NCBI RefSeq assembly: GCF_025290915.1
Contig: NZ_JAOCQE010000048.1
Location: 1-32,478, forward strand
Direction: 5' to 3'
DNA: 32,478 bases
From: Streptomyces sp. 15-116A
GTDB taxonomy: Bacteria; Actinomycetota; Actinomycetes; Streptomycetales; Streptomycetaceae
The notes beneath the pieces were generated by a model. The model was given only the letters and a program-made list of their open reading frames with translations, was not told the DNA's origin and ran no database searches. Below, in pieces: positions 1 to 7,324 of this stretch. Position 1 is the first letter of the stretch; the number at the start of each line of letters is the position of its first letter. Both the position numbers and the translations under genes were made by a program.

Positions 1-1
1 G

Positions 2-367
2 CGCGCCCTGTACGCCTCCCTCGCCAAGGCCGCAGGCCGCAGCCCCGCCGAGCTGGCACGCGCGGTGGCCGCCTGGCGTCAGGGCGGCCCGAGCGGCCTC
101 AGCGTGCTCGAGGAACCCTGGGACCCACCGGCCGGCCGCTTCGACCGCGCCCGCCCGCTCCTCCTCGCCGCCGACCTGCCCGCGTTCCGTCCCTGGCGCA
201 ACCGCCTCACCCACCCCCGAGGCCATGTCCAGCTCCGCCTGGGCCGCGACCACCTCTGGTACGCCTACGAGTCCGAACCCGGCCACGACGACTGGTGGCC
301 CCGCGGCACACCGGACTCGGACCCGGTCGGCGCCCTGACCGGCCTGGACACCCCGGGTGCCTTGTAA
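2..367 (+). CDS. C-terminal part of a SWIM zinc-finger family protein
   Basis: An open frame enters from the left edge and ends at TAA 365-367, so only the last 121 residues are visible and the start lies outside the window. The SWIM CxCxnCxH motif itself is not visible. I recognise the tail from the streptomycete family: a stretch on the pattern GLxVLEEPWDPPAG, then FRPWRN, then THPRGHVQLRLGRD, then YESEPGHDDWWPRGTPD. SWIM proteins bind nucleic acid or protein partners and in streptomycetes often sit beside an SNF2-type helicase gene, but no helicase is visible here. The family call rests on recall of this conserved tail and not on the zinc motif. A GTG at 65 could be mistaken for a start, but the conserved frame continues upstream of it. 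The next gene is convergent, with a 68-nt gap. Confidence 0.65.
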   Translation, partial: RALYASLAKAAGRSPAELARAVAAWRQGGPSGLSVLEEPWDPPAGRFDRARPLLLAADLPAFRPWRNRLTHPRGHVQLRLGRDHLWYAYESEPGHDDWWPRGTPDSDPVGALTGLDTPGAL

Positions 368-435
368 GAGGCCCGGGGGATGGGATCGTCGAGCCCGGGG
401 ATCGGTCATCGAGCCGGTACGGATCGGGCCATAGC

Positions 436-819
436 TCACACCGACCGCACGCGCTCACGCCCCAGACGCTCCCGGACGGTCCGTACGAGCTCAGGGTCGG
501 GCTCGGGCGCGGTGACGGCCAGACGGGCGTAGGGCGCGGAGGACGCGGAGGGCCACAGGTCCACGACGACCGCGGTTTCACCGGCCCGCACCACAACGAA
601 ATCCGTCCCGCGAGGATGCGCCCGCTCTCCCGCGCAGAGCCCGGGACGGCACACGCCACCGCGCGACCCACCGCGCAGAGCACGCCACCAGTCCGGCTCG
701 ATCCACACGTCCCTGACGTCGGCCAGAGCCACGCGAACCTCGCGGTGCCGGGTCAGAAGCCGTTCCCGCCAGGACAGACGAAGTACCAGGTCATCAGCGT
801 CCACCACCAGCCGTGCCAC
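436..819 (-). CDS. Conserved hypothetical protein
   Basis: About 127 residues, with no domain I can name with certainty. The sequence alternates strands of the type ARLVVDADDLVLRLS, VRVALADVRDVWIE and TAVVVDLWPS. It carries the segment GERAHPRGTDFVVV, which I associate with small, probably cytosolic, actinobacterial proteins of unknown function. I chose the GTG at 819 because GAGGGAGG lies 8 nt upstream. An ATG at 843 adds eight residues (MVSREAAA) but has no ribosome-binding site. Transcribed divergently from the zinc-ribbon gene at 970. An A/T-rich stretch at 902-910 (TAAAATAAT) in the shared intergenic region resembles a -10 element for the plus-strand gene. Confidence 0.6.
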   Translation of the reverse strand: MARLVVDADDLVLRLSWRERLLTRHREVRVALADVRDVWIEPDWWRALRGGSRGGVCRPGLCAGERAHPRGTDFVVVRAGETAVVVDLWPSASSAPYARLAVTAPEPDPELVRTVRERLGRERVRSV

Positions 820-969
820 GGCTGCCGCCTCCCTCGACACCATGCGTCGAAGTCGCCGTACCGTACGAGATTCATCATCCCAATCCCACCCGTACCGCGC
901 CTAAAATAATCACGGATCCATCACGGTCATGTGTCCGGGCGAAGGCCACCGCGGAAGGGAGGCAGGCCG

Positions 970-1347
970 ATGATCACCGAACTGGCTGTAGAGCGCGTCG
1001 AATTCACCTGCGGACATTGCTGGCACAAGTGGAGCGCCGATTACGACGTCCAGCAGTACCGCGACGACAACGGCGACGCATGGGAGTACTTCACCCGCGA
1101 CGGCATCGCCGTCCCGTCCCCCTACGACCTCCAGGGCGCGCCCCCCTGCCCGATCTGCGGCCGCCACTGGGTGGGCCGCCTGATCGCCCGCAGGCCGGTC
1201 CCGGTCCCGCCGGGCGCCTCCGACACCCCCCGGAGCCGCATCACCGTGCCATCCGACCAGCACCGCACCGACCGCCACACGGCACCCCCACTGGAAGCCG
1301 ACGCCCACGCACAGCCCACCCCCGCCGCTTCCCCCGGCGACCGCTGA
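970..1347 (+). CDS. Small zinc-ribbon protein
   Basis: 125 residues. Two CxxC knuckles are visible, C14-G-H-C17 and C60-P-I-C63, 42 residues apart, which is the layout of a treble-clef or zinc-ribbon fold binding one Zn(II). An acidic and aromatic stretch between them (DDNGDAWEYFTRDG) would form the loop. The C-terminal 50 residues are rich in Pro, Ala, His and Arg and look disordered. The ATG at 970 is preceded by GGGAGG with 7-nt spacing, which fixes the start. Function is unknown; a regulatory or nucleic-acid-contacting role is only inferred from the fold. A strong hairpin follows the stop codon. Confidence 0.6.
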   Translation: MITELAVERVEFTCGHCWHKWSADYDVQQYRDDNGDAWEYFTRDGIAVPSPYDLQGAPPCPICGRHWVGRLIARRPVPVPPGASDTPRSRITVPSDQHRTDRHTAPPLEADAHAQPTPAASPGDR

Positions 1348-1357
1348 CCCCGCACCC

Positions 1358-1392
1358 CGGCTGCCGGCTCGGCCTCACCGAGCCGGCAGCCG
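1358..1392 (+). terminator. Intrinsic-type hairpin
   Basis: A perfect 15-bp stem (1358-1372 with 1378-1392) closes on a 5-nt loop, 11 nt after the stop codon of the zinc-ribbon gene. There is no U-tract, as is common for high-GC actinomycete terminators. The position immediately after the gene supports a termination role. Confidence 0.65.
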
Positions 1393-1440
1393 CCTCCGCA
1401 CACCGCCGGCGCGGGGCGGCCCCCGCTCTCCGAAATCCCG

Positions 1441-1469
1441 TCGACTCCTCGCGGCACGGCCCCTACCCT
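1441..1469 (+). promoter_or_regulatory. Candidate promoter for a leaderless transcript
   Basis: TCGACT (1441-1446), a 17-nt spacer and TACCCT (1464-1469) resemble a housekeeping promoter. The -10 ends six bases before the ATG at 1476, and no ribosome-binding site precedes that ATG, so transcription would begin at or beside the start codon. This is inference from sequence pattern only. Confidence 0.4.
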
Positions 1470-1475
1470 GCCCGC

Positions 1476-1805
1476 ATGCCTCCCGCGAAGACCTCGTACG
1501 TCTGCCTGCCCTGCCGGGCGTCGTACAAGCAGCCCTACGACCGGGACCGGCCCCGGACCTGCCCGCGGTGCGCGAACCCGTTGATCCACGTGGGCTCGGC
1601 CTTCGCCGCCCCACGCCGACGCGATGCCGCCGCATGGCGAACCCTCTCGGTGCTGCTGCACGCAGGCGTGCGCTTCCACAAGAGCTGCTGCGGCGGCCCC
1701 GGCTACCGCCCCCGCACCCTGCGCGAGATCCGCGAGCGCATGACCTACGCCGGGCGAACCGGCACCCCTTTCACCGAGGCGCTGGTGCTCCGCGACGTAC
1801 CGTGA
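1476..1805 (+). CDS. Small zinc-ribbon protein
   Basis: 109 residues. Two CxxC motifs (C10/C13 and C29/C32) near the N-terminus form a rubredoxin-like zinc knuckle. The middle reads AAWRTLSVLLHAGVRFHKSCCGGPGYRPRTLREIRER, with a further Cys pair at 71-72. Proteins of this type are common in streptomycetes and are annotated only as hypothetical or zinc-ribbon. The ATG has no Shine-Dalgarno but a promoter-like sequence ends six bases upstream, which suggests a leaderless mRNA. Convergent with the LapA-like gene; the stop codons are about 8 bases apart. Function unknown. Confidence 0.6.
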   Translation: MPPAKTSYVCLPCRASYKQPYDRDRPRTCPRCANPLIHVGSAFAAPRRRDAAAWRTLSVLLHAGVRFHKSCCGGPGYRPRTLREIRERMTYAGRTGTPFTEALVLRDVP

Positions 1806-1813
1806 CCCGACGC

Positions 1814-2077
1814 CTACCGTCGGGCACGCCGACGAGCGATGAGCAGCCCGAGCGCGATGCCCACCAGAAGCGTGACGGTCAGCACGCTCCACAGCGGCAA
1901 CGTCACCGTGGGCACCCATAGCCTGATGGTGACCGAGTCGGTATTGGCAGCGATGAACCAGACGGCCGCGGCAGCGAGAAGCACGAACCCGATCGTCCGC
2001 AGCCTGATGTCCCGCCCCTTCACTGTCAGCGTCGACGGACTGTGCGCATGTGCGGTACTCCGGGCCATAAACCCCAT
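1814..2077 (-). CDS. LapA-family (DUF1049-like) small membrane protein
   Basis: 87 residues with two hydrophobic segments: roughly residues 27-45 (IGFVLLAAAAVWFIAAN) and 60-79 (LWSVLTVTLLVGIALGLLIA). Between them is the characteristic NTDSVTIRLWVPTVTLPLW segment of the LapA/YciS family, where an N-T or N-x-Q is followed by a beta-rich extracytoplasmic loop. The C-terminus is a positively charged RRRARR tail, placing it in the cytoplasm. The role in actinomycetes is not established; in Gram-negatives relatives help lipopolysaccharide assembly, which cannot apply here. ATG 2077 is preferred because GGAAG lies about 9 nt upstream; ATG 2068 is the alternative. Confidence 0.7.
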   Translation of the reverse strand: MGFMARSTAHAHSPSTLTVKGRDIRLRTIGFVLLAAAAVWFIAANTDSVTIRLWVPTVTLPLWSVLTVTLLVGIALGLLIARRRARR

Positions 2078-2148
2078 TATCAACCGCTTCCACCCCACCA
2101 GCGACCTCTGACCACCAACCGGAGCGCCTCGCTCGCTTCTGGTGTGAG

Positions 2149-2502
2149 GTGCTGGGGCATGTCGTACCGCCACCGCCGGAGGGGTTCGCCACGTGGGACG
2201 AGTACAAGCGCGCGCAGCCGCCCGAGGAGCGGGACTCCTGGTTCGCCTGCATCGATCCCTCGGGTGCGGGTCCGCGGCTGTACTTCCAGCGCGTCCCGGA
2301 GGGGAAGGCCGCCAAGAACCGGGTGCATCTCGATGTGCGGGTCGGCACCGGACTCGTGGAGGAAGAGCGCCTCGCCGCACTCGAGGCCGAATGCGCACGG
2401 CTGATCCCGCTCGGCGCGGTACAGGTGCGGACTCTGTACGACGGCAACGACGCGTGCATCCCGATGCTCGACATCGAGGGAAACGTGTTCTGCATCGACT
2501 GA
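2149..2502 (+). CDS. VOC (glyoxalase-like) family protein, 5'-truncated
   Basis: The readable protein resembles the C-terminal four-fifths of a single-domain VOC protein of the Glyoxalase_6 type. It has PPPEGFATWDEYKRA, then LYFQRVPEGKAAKNRVHLDV (a conserved strand with metal- or substrate-facing His), and ends in a MLDIEGNVFCID strand. Family-like coding actually begins upstream of the only available start: codons 2119-2148 read PERLARFWCEV, the usual first helix. No start codon exists in this frame between the TAA at 2068-2070 and the GTG at 2149, and the normal first beta strand is absent. The GTG at 2149 would give 117 residues lacking the first helix. Either it is a decaying gene or it starts at an unusual codon. 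Convergent with the NUDIX gene, 14 nt apart. Confidence 0.6.
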   Translation: MLGHVVPPPPEGFATWDEYKRAQPPEERDSWFACIDPSGAGPRLYFQRVPEGKAAKNRVHLDVRVGTGLVEEERLAALEAECARLIPLGAVQVRTLYDGNDACIPMLDIEGNVFCID

Positions 2503-2516
2503 GCTCCGCACCGAGC

Positions 2517-3086
2517 TCATCCCGTGCTGTCCGTGACGGGCCCCGCCGATGAGGCGCCGTCGGCGAAGGGCGTGTAGTGCGCGGGGGTGTGGTCGACGGG
2601 CAGGTCGGGTCGCCAGGCGGTGAGGATCTGGGCGCTGCACACGAACAAGCCGTCGGGCAGCCGGTCGAGGGGGTACCAGGCCCAGTCGCCGACGCTTTCG
2701 TCCGGCTGGGTGGCCGGCTGCCCCTCCCAGGTGTCGACCAGGGCGCCGACGGTGAGCCGTACGACGCCTTGGACGTCGTCGAGGAGCGTGCCCAGGAGCG
2801 TGACGTCCTCGGGCCGCGCGCGCAGCCCCGTCTCCTCGGCGAGTTCGCGGACGACGGTCTGCTCGAAGGACTCGCCGGCCTCGACGGTCCCACCGGGCAG
2901 TTCCAGCGTGCCACGGCGGTGACGGCCCAGAAGCACACCCCGCTCGCTCAGGACGATCGCACCGACCCCGATGACGGCGTGCGCAACGGGCGGACGCGCG
3001 ACGCGGGGCCTGCTGGAGACGCGCACAGGCTGCTGGCGGCTGCCGTAGAGGGGCCAGGCGTGTGCGTTGAGTTCTTCGGCGGTCAT
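2517..3086 (-). CDS. NUDIX hydrolase
   Basis: 189 residues. A complete Nudix box spans residues 66-88 in the pattern Gx5Ex7REUxEExGU, with G66, E72, R80-E81-L82 and E84-E85. The fold hydrolyses nucleoside diphosphates linked to another moiety, using Mg2+ held by the box glutamates. The N-terminal 30 residues (including [24 protein letters not shown]) are an extension, and the C-terminus after [12 protein letters not shown] is short and polar. The substrate cannot be read from the sequence; it resembles the NUDT15/MutT-like NTP-cleaving group. ATG 3086 has GAGGAG five bases upstream. It lies 64 nt downstream of the ABC transporter on the same strand, so the two may be co-transcribed. Confidence 0.85.
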   Translation of the reverse strand: MTAEELNAHAWPLYGSRQQPVRVSSRPRVARPPVAHAVIGVGAIVLSERGVLLGRHRRGTLELPGGTVEAGESFEQTVVRELAEETGLRARPEDVTLLGTLLDDVQGVVRLTVGALVDTWEGQPATQPDESVGDWAWYPLDRLPDGLFVCSAQILTAWRPDLPVDHTPAHYTPFADGASSAGPVTDSTG

Positions 3087-3150
3087 GGTTGCTCCTCGGG
3101 GGGGCCGTTCGGCCCGGGTGGTGAGTATGGGTGCTGGTGGACGGGGGGCG

Positions 3151-5043
3151 TCAGCGGTCCTGGGAGAGCGTCAGTAGTTCGGCGAAGGTTCCGCCGGCGT
3201 GGACGAGGTCGTCGTAGTGGCCCTGTTCGGTGATTCGGCCGTGTTCCATCACGATGATGTGATCGGCGATCTTGGTGTTCTCCAGCCGGTGGGTGACCAT
3301 GATGGTGATGCGGTCGGCGGCGATGGCCTTGATCTGCTCGAAGATCTGGTGCTCACCGCGCGGGTCCATCTGGGAGGTGGGTTCGTCGAGGATCAGCAGC
3401 CCGGGCCGGCGGTACAGCGCGCGGGAGCAGGCGATGCGCTGCCACTGGCCGCCGGAGAGCTCCGCGCCGCCGAAGACGTCGCGGACGAGGAGCGTGTCCA
3501 GGCCCGCGGGGAGGTCCTCGACGGCCTCGCGCAGGCCGACCGCCTCGACGGCTTCCCACACCGGCCCGTCGTCGCGGGTGCGCGGCTGCCCCAGGGTCAC
3601 GTTCTCGCGGACGCGCAGCGGCCACTGGGCGAAGATCTGCGGCACCAGACCGGTGTGCGCCCACACCGTGGCGGGATCCAGCTCGGCGAGGTCGACGCCG
3701 TTCCAGGTGACCTTGCCCTTGTCGGGCAGGTAGATCCCGGTGAGCAGCCGGGTGAGCGTGGACTTGCCCGAGCCGTTCGCGCCGACGATCGCGAGAATCT
3801 GCCCGCGCCTCAGCGTGAGGGAGACACCGTCCACAGCGGGCCTGTCCTTGCCCGCGTACTGGAAGGCGACCTCGTCCAGCCGGATCTCCTCGGTCGGCGC
3901 GCCGTGCCGGTGAGGGCCGCGCTCGGGGGCGCGGGCCGCGGCATCCTCGAGGAAGGACTGCATGTCGCCCAAGTACAGGCTGGTGTGGAAGACGGCGGCC
4001 CCGTTGACGACGACCCCGGAGAGAGCGGCCAGTGTGGTCTGGACGGCAATGACGGCCGTGGCGGCGACCGCCAGGCCGATGCGGCCGGTCACCGCGAGCC
4101 AGGCGAGGGCGCCCCACGTCGCGACCAGGAACACCCCACCGGCCAGCGAGGACAGCAGGGCGATCCGCAAGGTCCGCGGCGCCGCGGCCAGGGTGCGCCG
4201 GTCGCACCGGTCGGACAGGGACCGGTACCAGAACACCAGGTAGTCGGTCATCGAGTTGGCGCGGACCTCGTCGCCGTACTTCGACGCCGTCGCCCACCAG
4301 CGCATCATGCCGCGCACGTTGCGGTCGGCCACGTTGGCGTAGTGGATCTGGTAGTCGCCCCGGGCGGTCAGGACGGCGCCGACACCGGCCGGCAGCACGG
4401 CGAGCAGGAGCAGCGGCAGCATCAGCGGGTTCAGCACCGACAGGACGCCGACGGCGGTGATCATACGGATCAGGGCGGCCATGAACCGCTGCGCGTCGGT
4501 GACCATCACCTGCGTGCGGATCACCCCCATCTCGGCCGCCTCCTGACGGACCGAGAACCCGTCCTCCGCGTACGCCGAGGCCTCGACCCGGCACACCGCT
4601 TCGACCAGCGCCGTATCCGTCTCCGTGGTCAGCCGGGGGGTGATCCGCCGCTCGGCGTACGTGGCCACCGCCGCGGCGCCTCGGCCGAACGCGGCGGCGA
4701 GCGCCACCACGAGCAGCGCGGGCAGCGCCCCGCGCAGCCGCTCACCTGCGCTGCCGTCTCCGAGGACGGGCGCCATGGCGCGGGCGGTGGCGGTCAGCAG
4801 CACGGCGGCGGAGACACCCGTGACCACCTGACAGACGAGCAGCAGCTGCACGGCCCGCCGGTCGGTCCGCCACGACAGCCGGGCGATGCGGCCCAGCACG
4901 GCCGGGATCTGCCCGCACATCCGCCGGAACGAGACCTCGGCGAGCGGATTGACGGAGTACTGCCCCTTGTACGTGATCTCCGCAGGCGGCGGGGGAGGCG
5001 GCGGCGCGTTGTCGTGCTGTGCGTGCGATGCGGGCGAGGTCAA
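3151..5043 (-). CDS. ABC transporter, fused permease and ATPase
   Basis: 630 residues and an exporter-type half-transporter. A Pro-rich N-terminus (seven consecutive prolines near residue 13) precedes a membrane domain with about six segments between residues 60 and 350. The ATPase domain follows, with Walker [10 protein letters not shown] near 420-428, a Q-loop, the signature LSGGQ near 529, Walker [13 protein letters not shown] near 553, and the H-loop THRLEN. It would work as a homodimer in the cytoplasmic membrane; the substrate is unknown. The start is TTG with GGGGGA four bases upstream; no in-frame ATG fits the conserved N-terminus better. The pairing with a NUDIX gene, with no biosynthetic genes nearby, argues against assignment to a natural-product cluster. 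Confidence 0.88.
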   Translation of the reverse strand: MTSPASHAQHDNAPPPPPPPAEITYKGQYSVNPLAEVSFRRMCGQIPAVLGRIARLSWRTDRRAVQLLLVCQVVTGVSAAVLLTATARAMAPVLGDGSAGERLRGALPALLVVALAAAFGRGAAAVATYAERRITPRLTTETDTALVEAVCRVEASAYAEDGFSVRQEAAEMGVIRTQVMVTDAQRFMAALIRMITAVGVLSVLNPLMLPLLLLAVLPAGVGAVLTARGDYQIHYANVADRNVRGMMRWWATASKYGDEVRANSMTDYLVFWYRSLSDRCDRRTLAAAPRTLRIALLSSLAGGVFLVATWGALAWLAVTGRIGLAVAATAVIAVQTTLAALSGVVVNGAAVFHTSLYLGDMQSFLEDAAARAPERGPHRHGAPTEEIRLDEVAFQYAGKDRPAVDGVSLTLRRGQILAIVGANGSGKSTLTRLLTGIYLPDKGKVTWNGVDLAELDPATVWAHTGLVPQIFAQWPLRVRENVTLGQPRTRDDGPVWEAVEAVGLREAVEDLPAGLDTLLVRDVFGGAELSGGQWQRIACSRALYRRPGLLILDEPTSQMDPRGEHQIFEQIKAIAADRITIMVTHRLENTKIADHIIVMEHGRITEQGHYDDLVHAGGTFAELLTLSQDR

Positions 5044-5558
5044 CGGGTCCCCCTGGGCGGTCGTCCGGCGCGGTCGTGAGGTTCAACGACCCGGCCCAGA
5101 TATCGAACTGGTGTATTTCGGACGGACCCGGAAGCCCGGGATTCAGCGCGTGGCGGAGCGTGGCTGATGCATCGACCCGTCCCCTGCAACAGGAGTACGA
5201 CGCAGGCGGGTTGGCCGAAACGCCGTGAACGGTTCGAGGGACCGTGCCCATGCCAGCGCCAGCCGAGTTCGAACAGAGCTTGAGACCCTGCCCGGTACAC
5301 CGGAAGTCGCCGGCACCGCTCGCGCCGCCCCTTCCCCGGCGGCGACGCGCCTTCGATGCGCCCGGCGTGACCGGTCGCCGTTTCCGTCGACACCCAGTGC
5401 AGGCGGCCGACCAGCACGGACCGTTGGCAGGCGGGGTGACCGAAGAGGGAGTAGTCGGCCGGCTGCTGGACGGTGGACGGAGACGTCCACCGCTCGGTGC
5501 TGGGGCGCGATCTGGGACGTCGACGGTGGCGTCATGGCCGGCCGCAACTGACCCGTCC
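5044..5558. other. Long intergenic stretch, no supported gene
   Basis: About 515 bases between the ABC transporter start and the aldo/keto reductase terminator. Open frames of 90-135 codons exist on both strands, but all are Arg/Pro/Ala-rich, lack a convincing start context and match no family I know. It must contain the ABC transporter promoter, which I could not place. Confidence 0.5.
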
Positions 5559-5589
5559 GCGCCGGGTCCGGTGCTGCCGGATCCGGCGC
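5559..5589 (-). terminator. Hairpin downstream of the aldo/keto reductase
   Basis: A 13-bp stem (5559-5571 with 5577-5589) with one mismatch on a 5-nt loop, 34 nt after the reductase stop codon. It is very GC-rich and has no U-tract. Confidence 0.6.
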
Positions 5590-5623
5590 TCAGCCGGGGA
5601 ACGCCGTACCAGAGGCCGTGCCT

Positions 5624-6568
5624 TCAGGCGGAGGCTTCCGTGAGCCTCGCCAGCTCGTCGTCCGGCAGGCGCAGTTCCGCCACCTTCAGCAGGGCCGGGA
5701 GCTGCTCGACCGTCCTGGCGGAGGCGATCGGCGCGGCGACCGTCGGCTGGGCCGCGAGCCAGGCGAGGGCGACGGAGGCGACCTCGGTGTCGTGGGCCCG
5801 CGCGATGGCGTCGAGGGCGGTGAGGACCCTCTGCCCCCGCTCGGTGCGCAGATGCGCGGCGGCGCCCCGTGCCCGCGGGCTGTCCACCGAGGCGCCCGGC
5901 CGGTACTTGCCGGTCAGGAAGCCGGAGGCCAGCGCGTAGTACGGAACGGCCGCGAGGCCGTACCGCTCGGCAAGGCGCTGCAGCTCGCCCTCGTAGCTCT
6001 CGCGCGAGACCAGGTTGTAGTGGGGCTGGAGTGCGACGTAGCGGGCCAGTCCCTCGCGCTCGGAGAAGTCCAGCGAGGCCTGCAGGCGCTCGGCGGAGAT
6101 GTTGGAGGCGGCGATGTGGCGGACCTTGCCCGCCTTCACCAGCTCGTCCAGCGCGCCGATGATCTCCTCCACCGGCACGTCCGGCTTGTCGAAGTGGGTG
6201 TAGTACAGGTCGATGTAGTCGGTGCCCAGGCGCCGCAGGGAGGCGTCGGCCGCGGCCTTGATGTTGGCGGCCGTCAGGCCCTGGAACTCGGGGTGCTGGC
6301 TGACCTTGGTGGCGATGACTACGTCGGAGCGGTTGCCGCGTTCCTTGACCCACTTGCCGATGATCGTCTCCGACTCACCGCCCTTGTTGCCCTCGACCCA
6401 CGCGGAGTAGGAGTCGGCGGTGTCGACGAAGTTGCCACCGGCGGCCGTGTAGGCGTCCAGCACGGCGAAGGACTGCGCCTCGTCGGCGGTCCAGCCGAAG
6501 ACGTTGCCACCGAGGGCGAGGGGAAAGACCTCGAGGTCGGACGTTCCCAGTTTGCGCACAGAAGTCAT
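5624..6568 (-). CDS. Aldo/keto reductase
   Basis: 314 residues, the normal length for this family of NADPH-dependent (beta/alpha)8-barrel oxidoreductases. The catalytic tetrad is complete: D49 and Y54 in DTADSY, K88 in IATKV and H124 in YYTHFDKP. The cofactor-binding end is present as PIASARTVEQL. The opening RKLGTSDLEVFPLALGGNVFGW places it in the YajO/YghZ-like group that reduces aldehydes and ketones of unknown physiological identity. I chose ATG 6568 (MTSVRKLG) because the family begins there; TTG 6583 or ATG 6577 would add up to five residues. No strong ribosome-binding site is visible at any of these. Monocistronic, with its own terminator. Confidence 0.9.
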   Translation of the reverse strand: MTSVRKLGTSDLEVFPLALGGNVFGWTADEAQSFAVLDAYTAAGGNFVDTADSYSAWVEGNKGGESETIIGKWVKERGNRSDVVIATKVSQHPEFQGLTAANIKAAADASLRRLGTDYIDLYYTHFDKPDVPVEEIIGALDELVKAGKVRHIAASNISAERLQASLDFSEREGLARYVALQPHYNLVSRESYEGELQRLAERYGLAAVPYYALASGFLTGKYRPGASVDSPRARGAAAHLRTERGQRVLTALDAIARAHDTEVASVALAWLAAQPTVAAPIASARTVEQLPALLKVAELRLPDDELARLTEASA

Positions 6569-6724
6569 GCTCAACATCAACAACAGGCGTCAGGCGTTCC
6601 ATTCCGAGGGCGGCGGCGTAGATCAGTCCCGGGGCGTACCCAGCCAGCACCAGGGAAGCGGCCGCGGCCGCCGACAGCCGTCGTGTGCCCCCACATGCCG
6701 ACCGTCATCGGCCACACCATGGCG

Positions 6725-6752
6725 TTGTGCCGCCCGGGCCGCTCGTCATACT
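6725..6752 (+). promoter_or_regulatory. Candidate promoter for a leaderless GNAT mRNA
   Basis: TTGTGC (6725-6730), a 16-nt spacer and CATACT (6747-6752) lie six bases before the ATG at 6759. No ribosome-binding site precedes that start codon, so the transcript would begin at about the ATG. Confidence 0.45.
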
Positions 6753-6758
6753 GGCCCG

Positions 6759-7247
6759 ATGGCATCACGCACTGTCCAAAGCAGCCGGCCGATCACGATA
6801 CGGAGGGCCGTTGCGCGGGATGCCGGACGGCTCACGCGGCTCGTGCGTGGCTCAGGCGCCTACGCGGGCCAGTACGCAGCCGCAGTCGCGGGCTACCGGG
6901 TCGGTCCTGATTACATCGAGGCCCACCGCGTCTTCGTGGCCGTCGGCGCCGACGAGCAGGGAGACCGGATCCTCGGGTTCTACTCGCTCGTTCTGGCTCC
7001 ACCGGAGCTCGACCTGCTGTTCGTCGCCGATCATGCGCAAGGACGGGGTACGGGACGGCTGCTCGTCGCGCACATGCAGTCCGAGGCCCGTGCCGCCGGG
7101 CTCGAACGTGTCAAGGTCGTGTCGCACCCTCCCGCCGAGGGCTTCTACCACCGCGCCGGTGCCGTGCGGACCGGAACCGCGCTCGCGAACCCGCCCGCCG
7201 TGCCGTGGGACCGTCCCGAGTTCGAGTTTCGCATTCCTCCGGAATGA
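6759..7247 (+). CDS. GNAT-family N-acetyltransferase
   Basis: 162 residues covering one GNAT fold. The acetyl-CoA pyrophosphate loop is visible as Q94-G-R-G-T-G99 in motif A, preceded by the ELDLLFVAD strand and followed by a helix (LLVAHMQSEARAAG) and the VKVVSHPPAEGFYHRAGAV motif B segment. It transfers an acetyl group from acetyl-CoA to an amine; the acceptor is unknown. The start at ATG 6759 fits the family N-terminus (ITIRRAVARDAGRL); upstream codons in the frame look non-coding. Convergent with RNase J across a shared hairpin. Confidence 0.85.
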   Translation: MASRTVQSSRPITIRRAVARDAGRLTRLVRGSGAYAGQYAAAVAGYRVGPDYIEAHRVFVAVGADEQGDRILGFYSLVLAPPELDLLFVADHAQGRGTGRLLVAHMQSEARAAGLERVKVVSHPPAEGFYHRAGAVRTGTALANPPAVPWDRPEFEFRIPPE

Positions 7248-7280
7248 CGCGGTGCGCCGGTTCGCGGGGCACCGGGATGC

Positions 7281-7320
7281 CGGCGGGGCAGCGCGCAACG
7301 GGGACCGTGCTGCCCCGCCG
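7281..7320. terminator. Bidirectional terminator hairpin
   Basis: A perfect 12-bp stem (7281-7292 with 7309-7320) and a 16-nt loop lie between the convergent GNAT and RNase J genes, 34 nt after one stop codon and 5 nt after the other. It would serve both strands. Confidence 0.65.
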
Positions 7321-7324
7321 CGGC

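Noticed and set aside
2517..5043. Natural-product export locus
   Set aside because: An ABC exporter and a NUDIX hydrolase alone, with no precursor, synthase or modifying enzyme, do not make a biosynthetic cluster.
3199..5079. A 626-codon plus-strand open frame over the ABC transporter
   Set aside because: It is antisense to a clear ABC transporter with intact Walker motifs; the length comes from high GC, and the translation is low-complexity Gly/Arg/Gln/His with no family likeness.
5044..5623. Overlapping frames of 90-135 codons on both strands
   Set aside because: Composition is Arg/Pro/Ala-rich, starts are poor and no conserved motif is recognised.
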